Shown: positions 1 through 8,481 of the stretch, one piece after another
Layout of the letters: each line of letters begins with the position of its first letter
Position numbering within the stretch: position 1 is the first letter of the stretch
Assembly: GCF_017377855.1 (NCBI RefSeq)
Contig: NZ_JAFREP010000007.1
Coordinates: 310,001-374,000 of the forward strand
Length of the DNA: 64,000 bases
Direction: 5' to 3'
From: Acanthopleuribacter pedis
GTDB lineage: Bacteria; Acidobacteriota; Holophagae; Acanthopleuribacterales; Acanthopleuribacteraceae
The notes under the pieces: generated by a model
What the model was told of the DNA's origin: nothing
The model's input: the letters and a program-made list of their open reading frames with translations, nothing else
The model's database searches: none
Position numbers and translations under genes: made by a program

Positions 1-315
1 TGAACCGGATGTGGTGATATTCCCTTCGAGAAATAAGTTCCGGTGGTGATCAACAGTCACCAGGGCGGAATTTTACAGAAAAAAGGCCGGCCAAGAGCAA
101 GAAAAATACTAGAGCGGTGGAAATGCAGCAAGTTTCTTTTGGAGGGTTATGATTTTAGGCGGGGAAAGAACGTTCGTGTTTTTGTTGTAGGCCGGTCTGG
201 TTTTTACCAACCGCGGGGGCGAATCCCATTGTGTTACCCCGGCAAAAAACGAACAGCCCCCTATCAAGGCGGGCTGTTCCATGAAGTTGATGAAACGGGT
301 CTTCCGTCGTGCGGT
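1..315. other. gene-free left edge
   Basis: I see no credible gene here. The stretch holds the terminator that closes the minus-strand synthetase gene (243-279). A plus-strand open frame at 43-378 runs through that terminator and into the 3' end of the synthetase without a convincing ribosome site, so it is taken as spurious. No repeat or promoter can be supported. Confidence 0.6.
243..279 (-). terminator. intrinsic terminator after the AMP-dependent synthetase
   Basis: Read on the minus strand, GAACAGCCC (279-271) pairs with GGGCTGTTC (259-251) around an 11-base loop and is followed by a run of T (249-244). It lies 37 bases past the stop codon of the synthetase, as expected for a rho-independent terminator. 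Confidence 0.85.
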
Positions 316-2355
316 TTAAGGCGTGAAACCCGCGCGCAACATGCGGCGCATCACCTTGCCCGACGCCGTGCGCGGTAGGCTGTTGACCACCCGCAACGCG
401 CTGATTTTGAACAGTGGATTCAGTTTGGCGCGGATGGCTTTTTGCATGTCGCGCGCCAGGGTGTCGTGGTCCAGGCTTTCGGCGAGCACCGCGAATACTA
501 CCAGCATGCTGGGGCCGCCGCCGCTAGGTGGTACGGCAATCGCCGCGGTTTCATTAACCCCCGGCAAACCGTTCAGCGTGCGTTCGATCTCGGCCGAACT
601 CACCTTGATGCCGCCCAAGTTCATGGTGTCGTCGGCGCGGCCCAACGCGCGGTAATAACCGCCGCCGATGCGCTGCAACTGATCACCGTGGCGGCGCAGG
701 ATTTCGCCCTTGGGACCCAACGGCGTGTCGCCGTAATACACCGCGAAGTGATCTTTATTGAGCAGCGACAGGGACAAGCCGATGGAAGGCGGTAGCAAAA
801 AGACCTCGCCCGTGTCTTGGGGATGGTGTTCCTCGTCCAAAAGGATCAGGTCCAGGCCTAAGGCCGGGGTTGAGAAGGTCGCGGGTGAAGCGTTTTGCAC
901 GCGGGTACCGGTGACGTAACCGCCGCCGATTTCCGTGCCGCCGCAATACTCGATGACCGGTTTGAAGTCGGCCGCGGCCATCAGCCAAAACATGTCGTCG
1001 ACGTTGGAACACTCGCCCGTGCTGCTGTAGGTTTGGATGCCGCTCCAATCCGCGTCGGCGACCGCGTCGCTTTGGCGCCAAGCTTTCACGATGCTGGGTA
1101 TCACCCCCAGCATCGTCACCCCGGCGCGTTCCACGAATTTGCAGAATTCGGCGCTGGTGGGTGCATCGCAGTAGAGGGCGATGGTGGCGCGGTTGAGCAG
1201 GCTTGCGAAGATCAGCCAGGGACCCATCATCCAACCCAGGTTTGTCGGCCAACAGACCACGTCGCCCGCGTGAATGTCGTGGTGCAACATGCCGTCTACC
1301 CCACATTTGATCGGGGTCAATTGGTTCCAGGGAATTGCCTTGGGATCGCCGGTTGTGCCGCTGGAAAACAGGATGTTGGCCGGGTCAAGTGCATCGCGGG
1401 CAACGGATGCAAAGTGTTCGTTGTCGCTGAGGAAGTTTTCCCATAGCAGGTCGCCCCCGCGCAACTCGGCTGGTTCCATTGGATCGGAAGTGCCTGGCAA
1501 GACCACGGCGGTCGGCGCTTCGGCGTCTTTGACCTTGGCATACATCGGCATGCGTTTGGTGCCCCGTGGGTTGACGTCGGTGGTGAAGATGCCCTTGGCG
1601 TTGCTGATGCGCAAACGGGTTGCAATTTCGGCCGGCGAGAAGCTGTCGGCGATGGAAACCACCACGCAACCCGCCTTGACGATACCCAGGTAAATCGCCA
1701 CCGATTCGGGTGTCATCGCCATGTTGACCGCAACCGCATCGCCGGGCTCAAAACCGGCGTCGACGAGGCCGTTGGCGACACGGCTCGCCAAGCGCTTGAG
1801 TTGGCTGACGGTCCATTGTTCACATTGGTTCGAACCGGCCCGTTGAAACACAATCGCCGGGCTGTCCGGCGCGGCTTGGAAGCAGCTGTCGGCAATGTTG
1901 AGGCGGCCGTTAGGGAACCAGTGAGGTTCGGCGACATTGCCCGCGGGATGCAAGACGGTGGAAAAGGGTTCGCGCCAAATAATGCCCAGATCGTCGATCA
2001 TGTCGCGCCAAAAGGTTTCCCGTTCGGTCACCGACCATTGGTGGAAGGCCGCGTAATCGGCCAAACCGAGGCGGCGTATGTGGCGCGTAATGTGGGCGCG
2101 TTCCAAATCGGATGGTTGCGGCTGCCAGACGGGGAAGGGGCCTTCGCTCGCGGGATAAAAGGATTGTAGGGCGGCGAACATCGCCGCGTGGGCGGTAAAA
2201 GGAAGGTTCTCAAGCGCGGCAAAGGACAACCATGCCTGCCATAAAAGGGCCGCGTCGGCCGCGTTGGTGACCACATCAAGACGGTGTTGCCAGGACGCCG
2301 CCTGGTCGGGAGATAAACCGGCTTCCGTCAGCGCCGGCACGCGTGAGGATGTCAT
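316..2355 (-). CDS. acetoacetyl-CoA-synthetase-like AMP-forming ligase
   Basis: A 679-residue adenylate-forming enzyme that should activate a carboxylic acid to an acyl-CoA through an acyl-AMP. The P-loop ILFSSGTTGDPKAIPW, the hinge region YRALGRADDTMNLGGIKVS and the C-terminal catalytic lysine in RTASGKVMRRML are all present. A long N-terminal domain precedes the AMP-binding core, as in acetoacetyl-CoA synthetases and the plant AAE17/18 type. I start it at the ATG at 2355 because GCGAGG lies just upstream; a longer frame to 2403 has no such site. It lies downstream of hmgA, so acetoacetate, an end product of homogentisate breakdown, is an attractive substrate, but a hairpin between the genes (2403-2435) suggests at least partly separate transcription. 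Substrate is inferred from context only. Confidence 0.85.
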   Translation of the reverse strand: MTSSRVPALTEAGLSPDQAASWQHRLDVVTNAADAALLWQAWLSFAALENLPFTAHAAMFAALQSFYPASEGPFPVWQPQPSDLERAHITRHIRRLGLADYAAFHQWSVTERETFWRDMIDDLGIIWREPFSTVLHPAGNVAEPHWFPNGRLNIADSCFQAAPDSPAIVFQRAGSNQCEQWTVSQLKRLASRVANGLVDAGFEPGDAVAVNMAMTPESVAIYLGIVKAGCVVVSIADSFSPAEIATRLRISNAKGIFTTDVNPRGTKRMPMYAKVKDAEAPTAVVLPGTSDPMEPAELRGGDLLWENFLSDNEHFASVARDALDPANILFSSGTTGDPKAIPWNQLTPIKCGVDGMLHHDIHAGDVVCWPTNLGWMMGPWLIFASLLNRATIALYCDAPTSAEFCKFVERAGVTMLGVIPSIVKAWRQSDAVADADWSGIQTYSSTGECSNVDDMFWLMAAADFKPVIEYCGGTEIGGGYVTGTRVQNASPATFSTPALGLDLILLDEEHHPQDTGEVFLLPPSIGLSLSLLNKDHFAVYYGDTPLGPKGEILRRHGDQLQRIGGGYYRALGRADDTMNLGGIKVSSAEIERTLNGLPGVNETAAIAVPPSGGGPSMLVVFAVLAESLDHDTLARDMQKAIRAKLNPLFKISALRVVNSLPRTASGKVMRRMLRAGFTP

Positions 2356-2402
2356 GGGGGACCTCGCTAAGGCTGGAAAAGCCAGGGGTGTGGGCGAACC
2401 CA

Positions 2403-2435
2403 AAAAGAAACGTCCGCACCGTGGCGGCGCGGACG
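2403..2435 (-). terminator. terminator between hmgA and the synthetase
   Basis: On the minus strand CGTCCGC (2435-2429) pairs with GCGGACG (2417-2411), followed by TTTCTTTTTG. It lies 10 bases after the hmgA stop and overlaps the leader of the synthetase, so it may end the hppD-hmgA transcript or thin out readthrough. Confidence 0.7.
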
Positions 2436-2445
2436 TGCGTCGGCG

Positions 2446-3600
2446 TTAGCCGAGCCAGGATCGAATGTAGTTTTCGTCCCAAATCCGCTCGACCAAACGC
2501 GTGCTGTGTAGGGGCTTGAAGGTGTCAACCATGACGGCATACTCGTAGCAGTCCTTCACGCCGATGCTGGCTTCCGTTTTCCCGGGCTGCGGCCCATGGG
2601 GCACGTCGCCGGGGTGCAGGGTGATCGAACCGGATTCAATGCCCTTGCGGCTCATGAAGTCGCCGTCGACGTAGTACAACACCTCGTCGCTGTCGATGTT
2701 TTGGTGATAGTAGGGGGCCGGAACCGCGTCGGGGTGGAAATCAAACAGGCGCGGTACGAAATTGCACACGACCAGACCCGAGGTTTGGAAAACCTGGTGG
2801 ATGGGCGGCGGCAGGTGGATCTGGCCCACAATCGGCTGAAAACTTTTGATGTTAAAGGCGTAGGGATAAACATACCCGTCCCAGCCGACCACATCAAAAG
2901 GATGGTTTTTGAGCACGTACTCAAAAACGCGGTCACCGGTTTTCATCAAAAGGCGCTGTGATGCTGTTTGGTCGACGGGCTCACGCCATTGCGGGCGACG
3001 GAAGTCGCGTTCGCTAAAGGGCGCGTGTTCCAGCAACTGGCCGAATTCATTGCGGTAGCGTTTGGGGGTTTCCACCGGTGCGTAACACTCAATCACAAAG
3101 AACTGGTTGTCCTCGCTGAGGTTTTCGATACGGTAGATGGTACCGCGCGGAATGACCAGGTAATCCCAATCAGAGAAAGGGATCACGCCGTAGGGCGTGT
3201 GCAGTTCACCGCTGCCGTGGTGGACGAACAAAATTTCGTCGGCACGGGCGTTGCGGTAAAAGGTGTCGTCGAGTTCGCTGAAACTCGCCGTGGCCAAGGC
3301 ACAATCGCTGTTGTAGAGCGTGTATTGGCGCGCGCTGAGGATGTCGCCGCCCTTGGGCGCCCGTTCCGTGAAGAAGTGGACCGGCGCGCGCGGCGCTTCC
3401 GCCCAGGGTTCGATCAACTTGATATCCAGCTCTTTGGCGCTTTCCACCGCCGGGGGTTGGTGAATGTGGTACAGCGTGCTGTAGATCCCGCTAAACCCTT
3501 GGGTGCTGAACAGTTCTTCCCAGTAAAGCGAGCCGTCTTCCTTGCGGTAGGTGACGTGCTTTTTTTGCGGCATGGTGCCTAGCTGTTGGTAAAAAGGCAT
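2446..3600 (-). CDS. hmgA: homogentisate 1,2-dioxygenase
   Basis: Opens the homogentisate ring to maleylacetoacetate in tyrosine/phenylalanine degradation; cytoplasmic, non-heme Fe(II). The 384-residue protein has the shorter bacterial form. The C-terminal cupin carries the likely iron-binding stretch YYHQNIDSDEVLYYVDG and the later LHPGDVPHGPQPG. The ATG at 3600 follows TAAGGAG with good spacing. It begins 9 bases after the hppD stop codon, so the two are co-transcribed and probably co-translated. The next pathway enzymes (maleylacetoacetate isomerase, fumarylacetoacetase) are not in the window. The assignment is secure by motif and by its partner. Confidence 0.95.
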   Translation of the reverse strand: MPFYQQLGTMPQKKHVTYRKEDGSLYWEELFSTQGFSGIYSTLYHIHQPPAVESAKELDIKLIEPWAEAPRAPVHFFTERAPKGGDILSARQYTLYNSDCALATASFSELDDTFYRNARADEILFVHHGSGELHTPYGVIPFSDWDYLVIPRGTIYRIENLSEDNQFFVIECYAPVETPKRYRNEFGQLLEHAPFSERDFRRPQWREPVDQTASQRLLMKTGDRVFEYVLKNHPFDVVGWDGYVYPYAFNIKSFQPIVGQIHLPPPIHQVFQTSGLVVCNFVPRLFDFHPDAVPAPYYHQNIDSDEVLYYVDGDFMSRKGIESGSITLHPGDVPHGPQPGKTEASIGVKDCYEYAVMVDTFKPLHSTRLVERIWDENYIRSWLG

Positions 3601-3609
3601 GACCGCTCC

Positions 3610-4704
3610 TTAGAGGTTGCCGCGTTTGGCTTGTTCGCGTTCGATGGATTCGAAAAGGGATTGGAAGTTGTTTTGACCAAAACCTTCGCAGCCCTCGCGC
3701 TGAATGAACTCCAAGAACAGGGTGGGGCGGTCGCCCAGGGGTTGGGTGAACAGTTGCAGCAGGTAACCTTCCTCGTCGCGGTCGATGAGGATGTTGAGTT
3801 TCTTTAGATCTTCCACCGCCTCGTGGATGCCGGCGGCGCGGTCACCGATCACCTCGTAATAGGTGTCGGGCGTTTCGATAAAGGTGACACCGTTGCTCTC
3901 CATGGCGCTGATGGCCTGGATCAGGTTGTCGGTGGCGATGGCGATGTGCTGAACACCCGCGTCGTAGTTCACTTCCAGGTACTCTTCAATTTGCGATTTC
4001 TTGAGGCCCGCGGCGGGTTCGTTGATGGGGAACTTCACCGCGGAGTTTTTGGAGCGAACCACCTTGGAGACCAAGGAGGAATACTGGGTGGAGATATCGC
4101 CTTTGTCGAAGTGGACATAGGTTTCCAGGTCCATGGTTTGCTCGAAGAACGCGGCCCATTTGTTCATTTCGCCTTCGCCGACGTTGCCGACGATGTGGTC
4201 GATGTGGGTCAAGCCGACATCGTTGCGCGCGAACTGGGGACCCTCATAAGCTTGATAACCTGGCAAAAAGGCCTTGTATTCCTCACGGTTGATGAAGGTG
4301 ATAATGGTGTCGCCGTAGATGTCGATGGAAGCGCTGCTAAAGCGGCCGTTTTCGTCCTCGGAAACAGAGAAGTCGCGCGCGGTGTTGGCGCCTTTGGCAA
4401 CCGCGTAATCCAGGGCTTCTTTGGGATCTTTGACGCGGATGCTTAACTCGTGGACCCCGTCGCCGTGTTTGTTGACGAAGTTGTGCATCGCGTGTTCCGG
4501 CACAATCGCGGCCGATACGACGAACGTCAGTTGGTTCTGATTGAGAATGTAAGAGACGTGGTCGCGGCAGCCGGTTTCCGGTCCTTTGTAGCCGACGATT
4601 TTAAAGCCGAAAAGCGCGGCGAAAACCTGCGCGCTGTGCTTGGCGTTGCCCACGTACATGTGGATGAAATCAAACCCGTTGATATCGGTTGATGCGTAAC
4701 CCAT
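3610..4704 (-). CDS. hppD: 4-hydroxyphenylpyruvate dioxygenase
   Basis: Converts 4-hydroxyphenylpyruvate to homogentisate, the substrate of the next gene. The 364-residue protein has two glyoxalase-fold halves. The Fe(II) ligands are visible in the C-terminal half: His in THIDHIVGNV, His in AGVQHIAIAT and Glu in LFLEFIQREG. The frame is open to 4845, but the ATG at 4704 is preferred because GGGAGGG lies just upstream and the product MGYASTDINGFDF matches the usual HPPD N-terminus; the extra 47 residues are low-complexity and unlike the family. It is followed closely by hmgA and preceded by an Lrp-type regulator 153 bases upstream. Confidence 0.95.
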   Translation of the reverse strand: MGYASTDINGFDFIHMYVGNAKHSAQVFAALFGFKIVGYKGPETGCRDHVSYILNQNQLTFVVSAAIVPEHAMHNFVNKHGDGVHELSIRVKDPKEALDYAVAKGANTARDFSVSEDENGRFSSASIDIYGDTIITFINREEYKAFLPGYQAYEGPQFARNDVGLTHIDHIVGNVGEGEMNKWAAFFEQTMDLETYVHFDKGDISTQYSSLVSKVVRSKNSAVKFPINEPAAGLKKSQIEEYLEVNYDAGVQHIAIATDNLIQAISAMESNGVTFIETPDTYYEVIGDRAAGIHEAVEDLKKLNILIDRDEEGYLLQLFTQPLGDRPTLFLEFIQREGCEGFGQNNFQSLFESIEREQAKRGNL

Positions 4705-4857
4705 AAAACCCTCCCAAAAGATGTCTTTTCCCAGCTTTTTTGGTGGAAGTGTGAACCGATTGGATTGCGGCGGGCAACGGGAGCCCTGGTGCGGGCCGCT
4801 TGGACGGAACCCCCATTCGCAAAGAAGGTTCCCTGTCTCTTTCATGCCGTTCGGTTG

Positions 4858-5358
4858 TTACTTCCTGATCGATGTTTCATCGATGTGATACTCGGTTGTG
4901 TCTTTAACGGTGCTCAGCACGACCCATGAATGAATGCGGCTGATACCCCTGATTTTCGCAAGGTTATCGACCACGAATTGTTTGTAGTCTTCCTGGTCCT
5001 TGACATTAACTTTCAGGAGAAAGTCGATGTCGCCCGCGATGTGATGGACTTCCAGCACTTCCTTCATGGCGGCCAGTTCTAGCTCGAACTCGTCGACGTT
5101 GGATAGATGTTGTACATTGAGGTTCAACGTGACAAAAACAAAGAAATTGCGATCCAACAAGTTCGCTTCGAGGATGGCTCGGTAGCATTTAATGACGCCC
5201 GAGCGTTCCAGTTTTTTTACCCGTTCCAACATGGGTGGTGCGGACAAGCCGACTTCTGAGGCCAATTTGGCATTCGTAATGCGTCCCCGCACTTGAAGGA
5301 TTTGCAGGATTTTGATGTCGATTTCGTCGAGTTTGACACGGTCCTTATTGGCAGGCAT
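4858..5358 (-). CDS. Lrp/AsnC-family transcriptional regulator
   Basis: A 166-residue regulator with an N-terminal winged helix-turn-helix (LDEIDIKILQILQVRGRI followed by NAKLASEVGLS) and a C-terminal RAM/AsnC ligand-binding, oligomerising domain. Lrp-type proteins bind amino acids and often control nearby catabolic genes. It is the first gene of the minus-strand tyrosine group, so tyrosine or phenylalanine sensing for hppD-hmgA is a reasonable inference. ATG at 5358 follows GAGGAGA. A consensus-like promoter is at 5383-5412. The 153-base gap before hppD could hold a second promoter or its operator. Confidence 0.9.
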   Translation of the reverse strand: MPANKDRVKLDEIDIKILQILQVRGRITNAKLASEVGLSAPPMLERVKKLERSGVIKCYRAILEANLLDRNFFVFVTLNLNVQHLSNVDEFELELAAMKEVLEVHHIAGDIDFLLKVNVKDQEDYKQFVVDNLAKIRGISRIHSWVVLSTVKDTTEYHIDETSIRK

Positions 5359-5382
5359 GCTGGATTCTCCTCTATGTCAGCA

Positions 5383-5412
5383 AATATAAAAGATCATCTC
5401 CCCGCTTGTCAA
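5383..5412 (-). promoter_or_regulatory. sigma-70-type promoter for the Lrp gene
   Basis: On the minus strand TTGACA (5412-5407) and TATATT (5388-5383) are separated by 18 bases. They lie about 25 bases upstream of the Lrp ATG, so the mRNA leader would be short. Close overlap with the start region allows autoregulation, a common Lrp-family habit. Confidence 0.75.
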
Positions 5413-5794
5413 AACAATATTTCTGATCCTTGAAGAATGTTGAAATAAAATTAGGTTCTAATTGTTTTTGGTCGCGAAGTGTTCTTTGAAACTGGTTCTG
5501 GGTTTCTCTTTGTTACGGAAGCAATGGGGGCCGTGAGCCTGTTTTTGTTTGCTACGGGGTTGGTTGTGGCGCGTTCATTCTCATTAAAGCGCAGATGGCC
5601 GTGTGGATGGACTGAAAAATTGCGTTTTGGGATGGGGGTGAAGCCTTTGGGTGGGCTAGGTATCCGTTATTTCGCAGGAAAGGAGGATGAAACGGCGCGC
5701 TCCGGGGCGGACAGCTTCAAAAAGGGAAAGCCGCGAAATCGCCGGCCTCTGCGCATCCTTAGAACAAAGAGGAAGCAATGGCGCGAGCCGCGTT
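5413..5794. other. intergenic, no gene seen
   Basis: Between the Lrp promoter and the 3' end of the ligase-dehydratase gene I see no supported gene. A plus-strand open frame from 5479 to 5808 begins with GTG, has no ribosome site and has an atypical composition. No terminator with a T tract is evident after the minus-strand gene that ends at 5795. Confidence 0.5.
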
Positions 5795-7507
5795 TCATGT
5801 TTGTCTGAGGCACAAGCGGCCGGAGGAGATGAGGCCGCTTTCGCCTGTGATTTTGAAACGCCATTTTGACCGGCCTTGGTCGAAGATGAGATCCAAGGTG
5901 AAGGGTTCGCCGGGTTTGAGCAGGTTGCGGAATTTAACCGCTTCCATTTGGCTGATATCCGGTGGGAAACCCGTCAGGCTTTGGATCAGCCGCACAATCC
6001 AGGTGATTTGCACGACACCCGCAACCACCGCGGCTTGGGGGAAGTGGCCGTCTAGGTAAATAAGTTGGTCTGGAACGCGCGCCGTGAATTGTCGGCCGTG
6101 TTCGGTTGGTTGGGTGCTCGTGATGATCGGCATGGTTTCCGGTTTGCTCGCGTCGACCGCCTCGTGCGCGAACAGACGTTCCAGCAGGTATTGTGGCGTT
6201 TTGCTCTCGCTGTTCATCGGGAGCTGACGCGGATACCGACCCCGTTTGGGCAACAGTGCCGGTTCCAGAAAGTCCTGTAACACGCGTTTGAGCCGCTGAT
6301 GTTGTTGGCGCGGCCCTTCTTGGAGCAGCCGCAAGTAGGCCGCTTCTTTTAGCGCCGCCGCCAAGACCAACTGTTTGCGATCCTCGCCAAGGAGCAGGCA
6401 TTTCACCTTTTCAAGATCTTCGTGGTTCCCCAGGCGTTGTTCGATTTCGTTGAGCGAGACGCGTTTTTCGCCGATTTTCACCAGACGATCCCCGCGCCCG
6501 CGTAAATGAAAGCCACCCGCTTTGGTGCGTTCGACCAAATCATCCGTGGCGAACCAGTTGTTCGGTTCATTTAAAAATGGCGAGCGGATGGACAGGCGGC
6601 CGTGATCTTGCCGGGTTTCGATGCCGGGAAAGGGCGTCCAGCAGGGCTCCGGTTCCCCCGCGTTGCGGCGACGATAGCCGATGCCGCCGGTTTCCGTTGA
6701 GCCGTATACCTCGATGGGTGCCTGACCCAGGTTTTGTGCGACCGCCAAGGCCGCTGCTTGGGCCAGGGGTCCGCCCGAGGAGAAAAGGAGTGAATCCGGT
6801 TTGAGCGCGGGTTCGGTTGCGGCCGCACCTAAGTGGTGGAGATGCGTCGGTGAGGAAACAACCACCGCGCCTTCGGGCGGTGATGCCGCCGCCAGCTCTT
6901 CCCAGAAAAAGTAGGTGCGGTTGCTGAAAGGTGCACCAACACACAAGGGCCATAACAAGCGGAAGAGCAGTCCGTAGATGTGGCGGTGGGAGACCGTGGC
7001 CAGGCGAAGGCGATTTCCCGCCGCCGATCCCCAGAGTTTTTGCAGCGTGGCGATTTCCGCTTCCAGTTGGCATACTTTTTTTTCAATCATTTTGCGGGTG
7101 CCGCTGCTGCCCGACGTGAAGAGGTAAAGCGCCGTTTGGTTACCGTTTAGCGGTTGGAAGTGTCGATTTGGATCACCGGAACGGGGGCGAATCATTGGGC
7201 GCTTGGTTTCAAAGCTGGGTTTGTCCGTGACAACCGCGCTGAGTTGCGGGGTCAGGGTTGCTACCGTGCCCGGTTGTAAATCGGTCGAGGCCACCGCGGG
7301 AAGACCCCGTTGTAGGCAGGCGAAAAGGGCCGCCGCGAAGGTTGTCGGCTGGTCGACCGCAAGTAAAATCGGGTGGTCGGCGTGGGGAGGGAGCTGATCC
7401 ATGAAACCGGCTACTTCGGCCCGAAAGGCCGCCCAGGTGGTATCGGGTTCAAGGGAAACGCGCTGAGCGGGGTAGGATTCCGTCAAACATAAACTTAAAG
7501 GGATCAA
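5795..7507 (-). CDS. AMP-ligase fused to an ApeI-like dehydratase
   Basis: A 570-residue two-part protein. Residues about 1-430 are an acyl-adenylating ligase: P-loop LYLFTSGSSGTRK, EVYGSTETGGIGYRR, and the GDRLVKIGEKRVSLNEIE hinge. Residues about 445-570 are a hotdog 3-hydroxyacyl-ACP dehydratase-like domain with HFPQAAVVAGVVQITW, where His488 is kept but the acidic residue expected in FabA/FabZ enzymes is replaced (Thr502 in my alignment). In aryl-polyene clusters the ligase (ApeH type) and dehydratase (ApeI type) are separate genes, so this is a fusion. TTG start at 7507 is supported by GGAGG 8 bases upstream. It diverges from the hydrolase/acyltransferase genes and probably loads an aryl starter and dehydrates the chain. 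Confidence 0.8.
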   Translation of the reverse strand: MIPLSLCLTESYPAQRVSLEPDTTWAAFRAEVAGFMDQLPPHADHPILLAVDQPTTFAAALFACLQRGLPAVASTDLQPGTVATLTPQLSAVVTDKPSFETKRPMIRPRSGDPNRHFQPLNGNQTALYLFTSGSSGTRKMIEKKVCQLEAEIATLQKLWGSAAGNRLRLATVSHRHIYGLLFRLLWPLCVGAPFSNRTYFFWEELAAASPPEGAVVVSSPTHLHHLGAAATEPALKPDSLLFSSGGPLAQAAALAVAQNLGQAPIEVYGSTETGGIGYRRRNAGEPEPCWTPFPGIETRQDHGRLSIRSPFLNEPNNWFATDDLVERTKAGGFHLRGRGDRLVKIGEKRVSLNEIEQRLGNHEDLEKVKCLLLGEDRKQLVLAAALKEAAYLRLLQEGPRQQHQRLKRVLQDFLEPALLPKRGRYPRQLPMNSESKTPQYLLERLFAHEAVDASKPETMPIITSTQPTEHGRQFTARVPDQLIYLDGHFPQAAVVAGVVQITWIVRLIQSLTGFPPDISQMEAVKFRNLLKPGEPFTLDLIFDQGRSKWRFKITGESGLISSGRLCLRQT

Positions 7508-7671
7508 CGATGCCGCCTCCGGTTTTGCGAATCAAACCACCCGTCCGCACGGCGGCCGTCTGGGTTTTGCGTGCTGATTCTAGGGGAAAATCGGGGCACT
7601 GCCAATAAGCGGAGCACGTAGGGCGGGTGGAAGCGAGGTATCATTTTATAAAAATGTTGCGGAGGCGGTGG

Positions 7672-8439
7672 ATGAAAAACAGGGCTCCTTTCGGTGTGGC
7701 TCGCTGTTTCTCTTGTGTTGTGGTCCTGGTGTGGCTTCTCTTAACCTGCGCCTGTTTGCGGCGTCCGCTTGAGACGCCGATTCCCCGCGATTCTTGGCCG
7801 CCGCCCTCGGATGAAGATCTTGCCCGTTTGGTGGTATTGCTCCCCGGTTACATCGACGATGAGACCTTGTTTCGAACCCATGGCTTTCCCGTGATCGCCG
7901 CCGGACAAAGCGAAATGACGCGGGGTTGGCAGTGGGTGGCCTTGGATGCGCACGTCGGTTATTACCAGGCGGGGCAGATGCCCGGCCGGGTCCAAAGTGA
8001 GGTTTTGGCCGAGTTTCCCGATGTGCCGGTGACCGTGGTGGGCGCCTCTTTTGGCGGCTTTGGGGCCCTGTTCCTGGCGCGGCATGTGCCCGAACGTGTC
8101 GACGAGGTGGTCCTGCTCGCGCCTTATTTGGGCCGACGCGCTTTGCTCAAGCGCCTCATTGACGAAGGGCCGGCGGGTTACCAACCCAAAAACCGGCGTG
8201 AGGCCGAACTGGTGGCCAATTGGCGCTTTCTGCTCGAGGCCGCGCGGCAAGGGCGTCCCAAGGTCACCATCCTCGTTGGCGAGCGGGATCGCCTGTTGCC
8301 CGCGATTGAACTTTTGCGTTCTCGGGCGCCGTCGATTAAAGTGGAGACCGCGCCGGGCGGTCACAAGTGGCGGGTTTGGCGTGCGATGTTCGCCGATTAC
8401 CTCAGCCGGCGAGCCGAAGAAAGTGGGGTTGCACCCTAG
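7672..8439 (+). CDS. exported alpha/beta hydrolase, possible lipoprotein
   Basis: A 255-residue alpha/beta-fold protein. The nucleophile elbow VVGASFGGFGALFLARH, a later acid region (LVGERDRLLP) and a C-terminal His (APGGHKWRVW) suggest a Ser-Asp-His triad. The N-terminus is basic then hydrophobic and ends in LLTCAC, which could be a weak lipobox, so it may be anchored in the envelope. I use the ATG at 7672 because GGAGG lies 7 bases upstream; the open frame to 7627 lacks this. It precedes an acyltransferase and is divergent from the ligase-dehydratase, which suggests a lipid or polyene-ester role. Substrate unknown. Confidence 0.75.
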   Translation: MKNRAPFGVARCFSCVVVLVWLLLTCACLRRPLETPIPRDSWPPPSDEDLARLVVLLPGYIDDETLFRTHGFPVIAAGQSEMTRGWQWVALDAHVGYYQAGQMPGRVQSEVLAEFPDVPVTVVGASFGGFGALFLARHVPERVDEVVLLAPYLGRRALLKRLIDEGPAGYQPKNRREAELVANWRFLLEAARQGRPKVTILVGERDRLLPAIELLRSRAPSIKVETAPGGHKWRVWRAMFADYLSRRAEESGVAP

Positions 8440-8481
8440 TTTTGCATGCATCCCCTAAAGTGGAAGGAATAACGTTTTTCT

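Noticed and set aside
43..378. plus-strand open frame at the left edge
   Set aside because: Runs across the terminator and into the 3' end of the synthetase gene on the opposite strand; no ribosome site; composition unlike coding DNA.
4705..4845. N-terminal extension of HPPD
   Set aside because: 47 extra residues without family similarity; a strong GGAGGG precedes ATG 4704.
5479..5808. plus-strand frame between the Lrp gene and the ligase
   Set aside because: GTG start without ribosome site, random-looking product, no supporting context.
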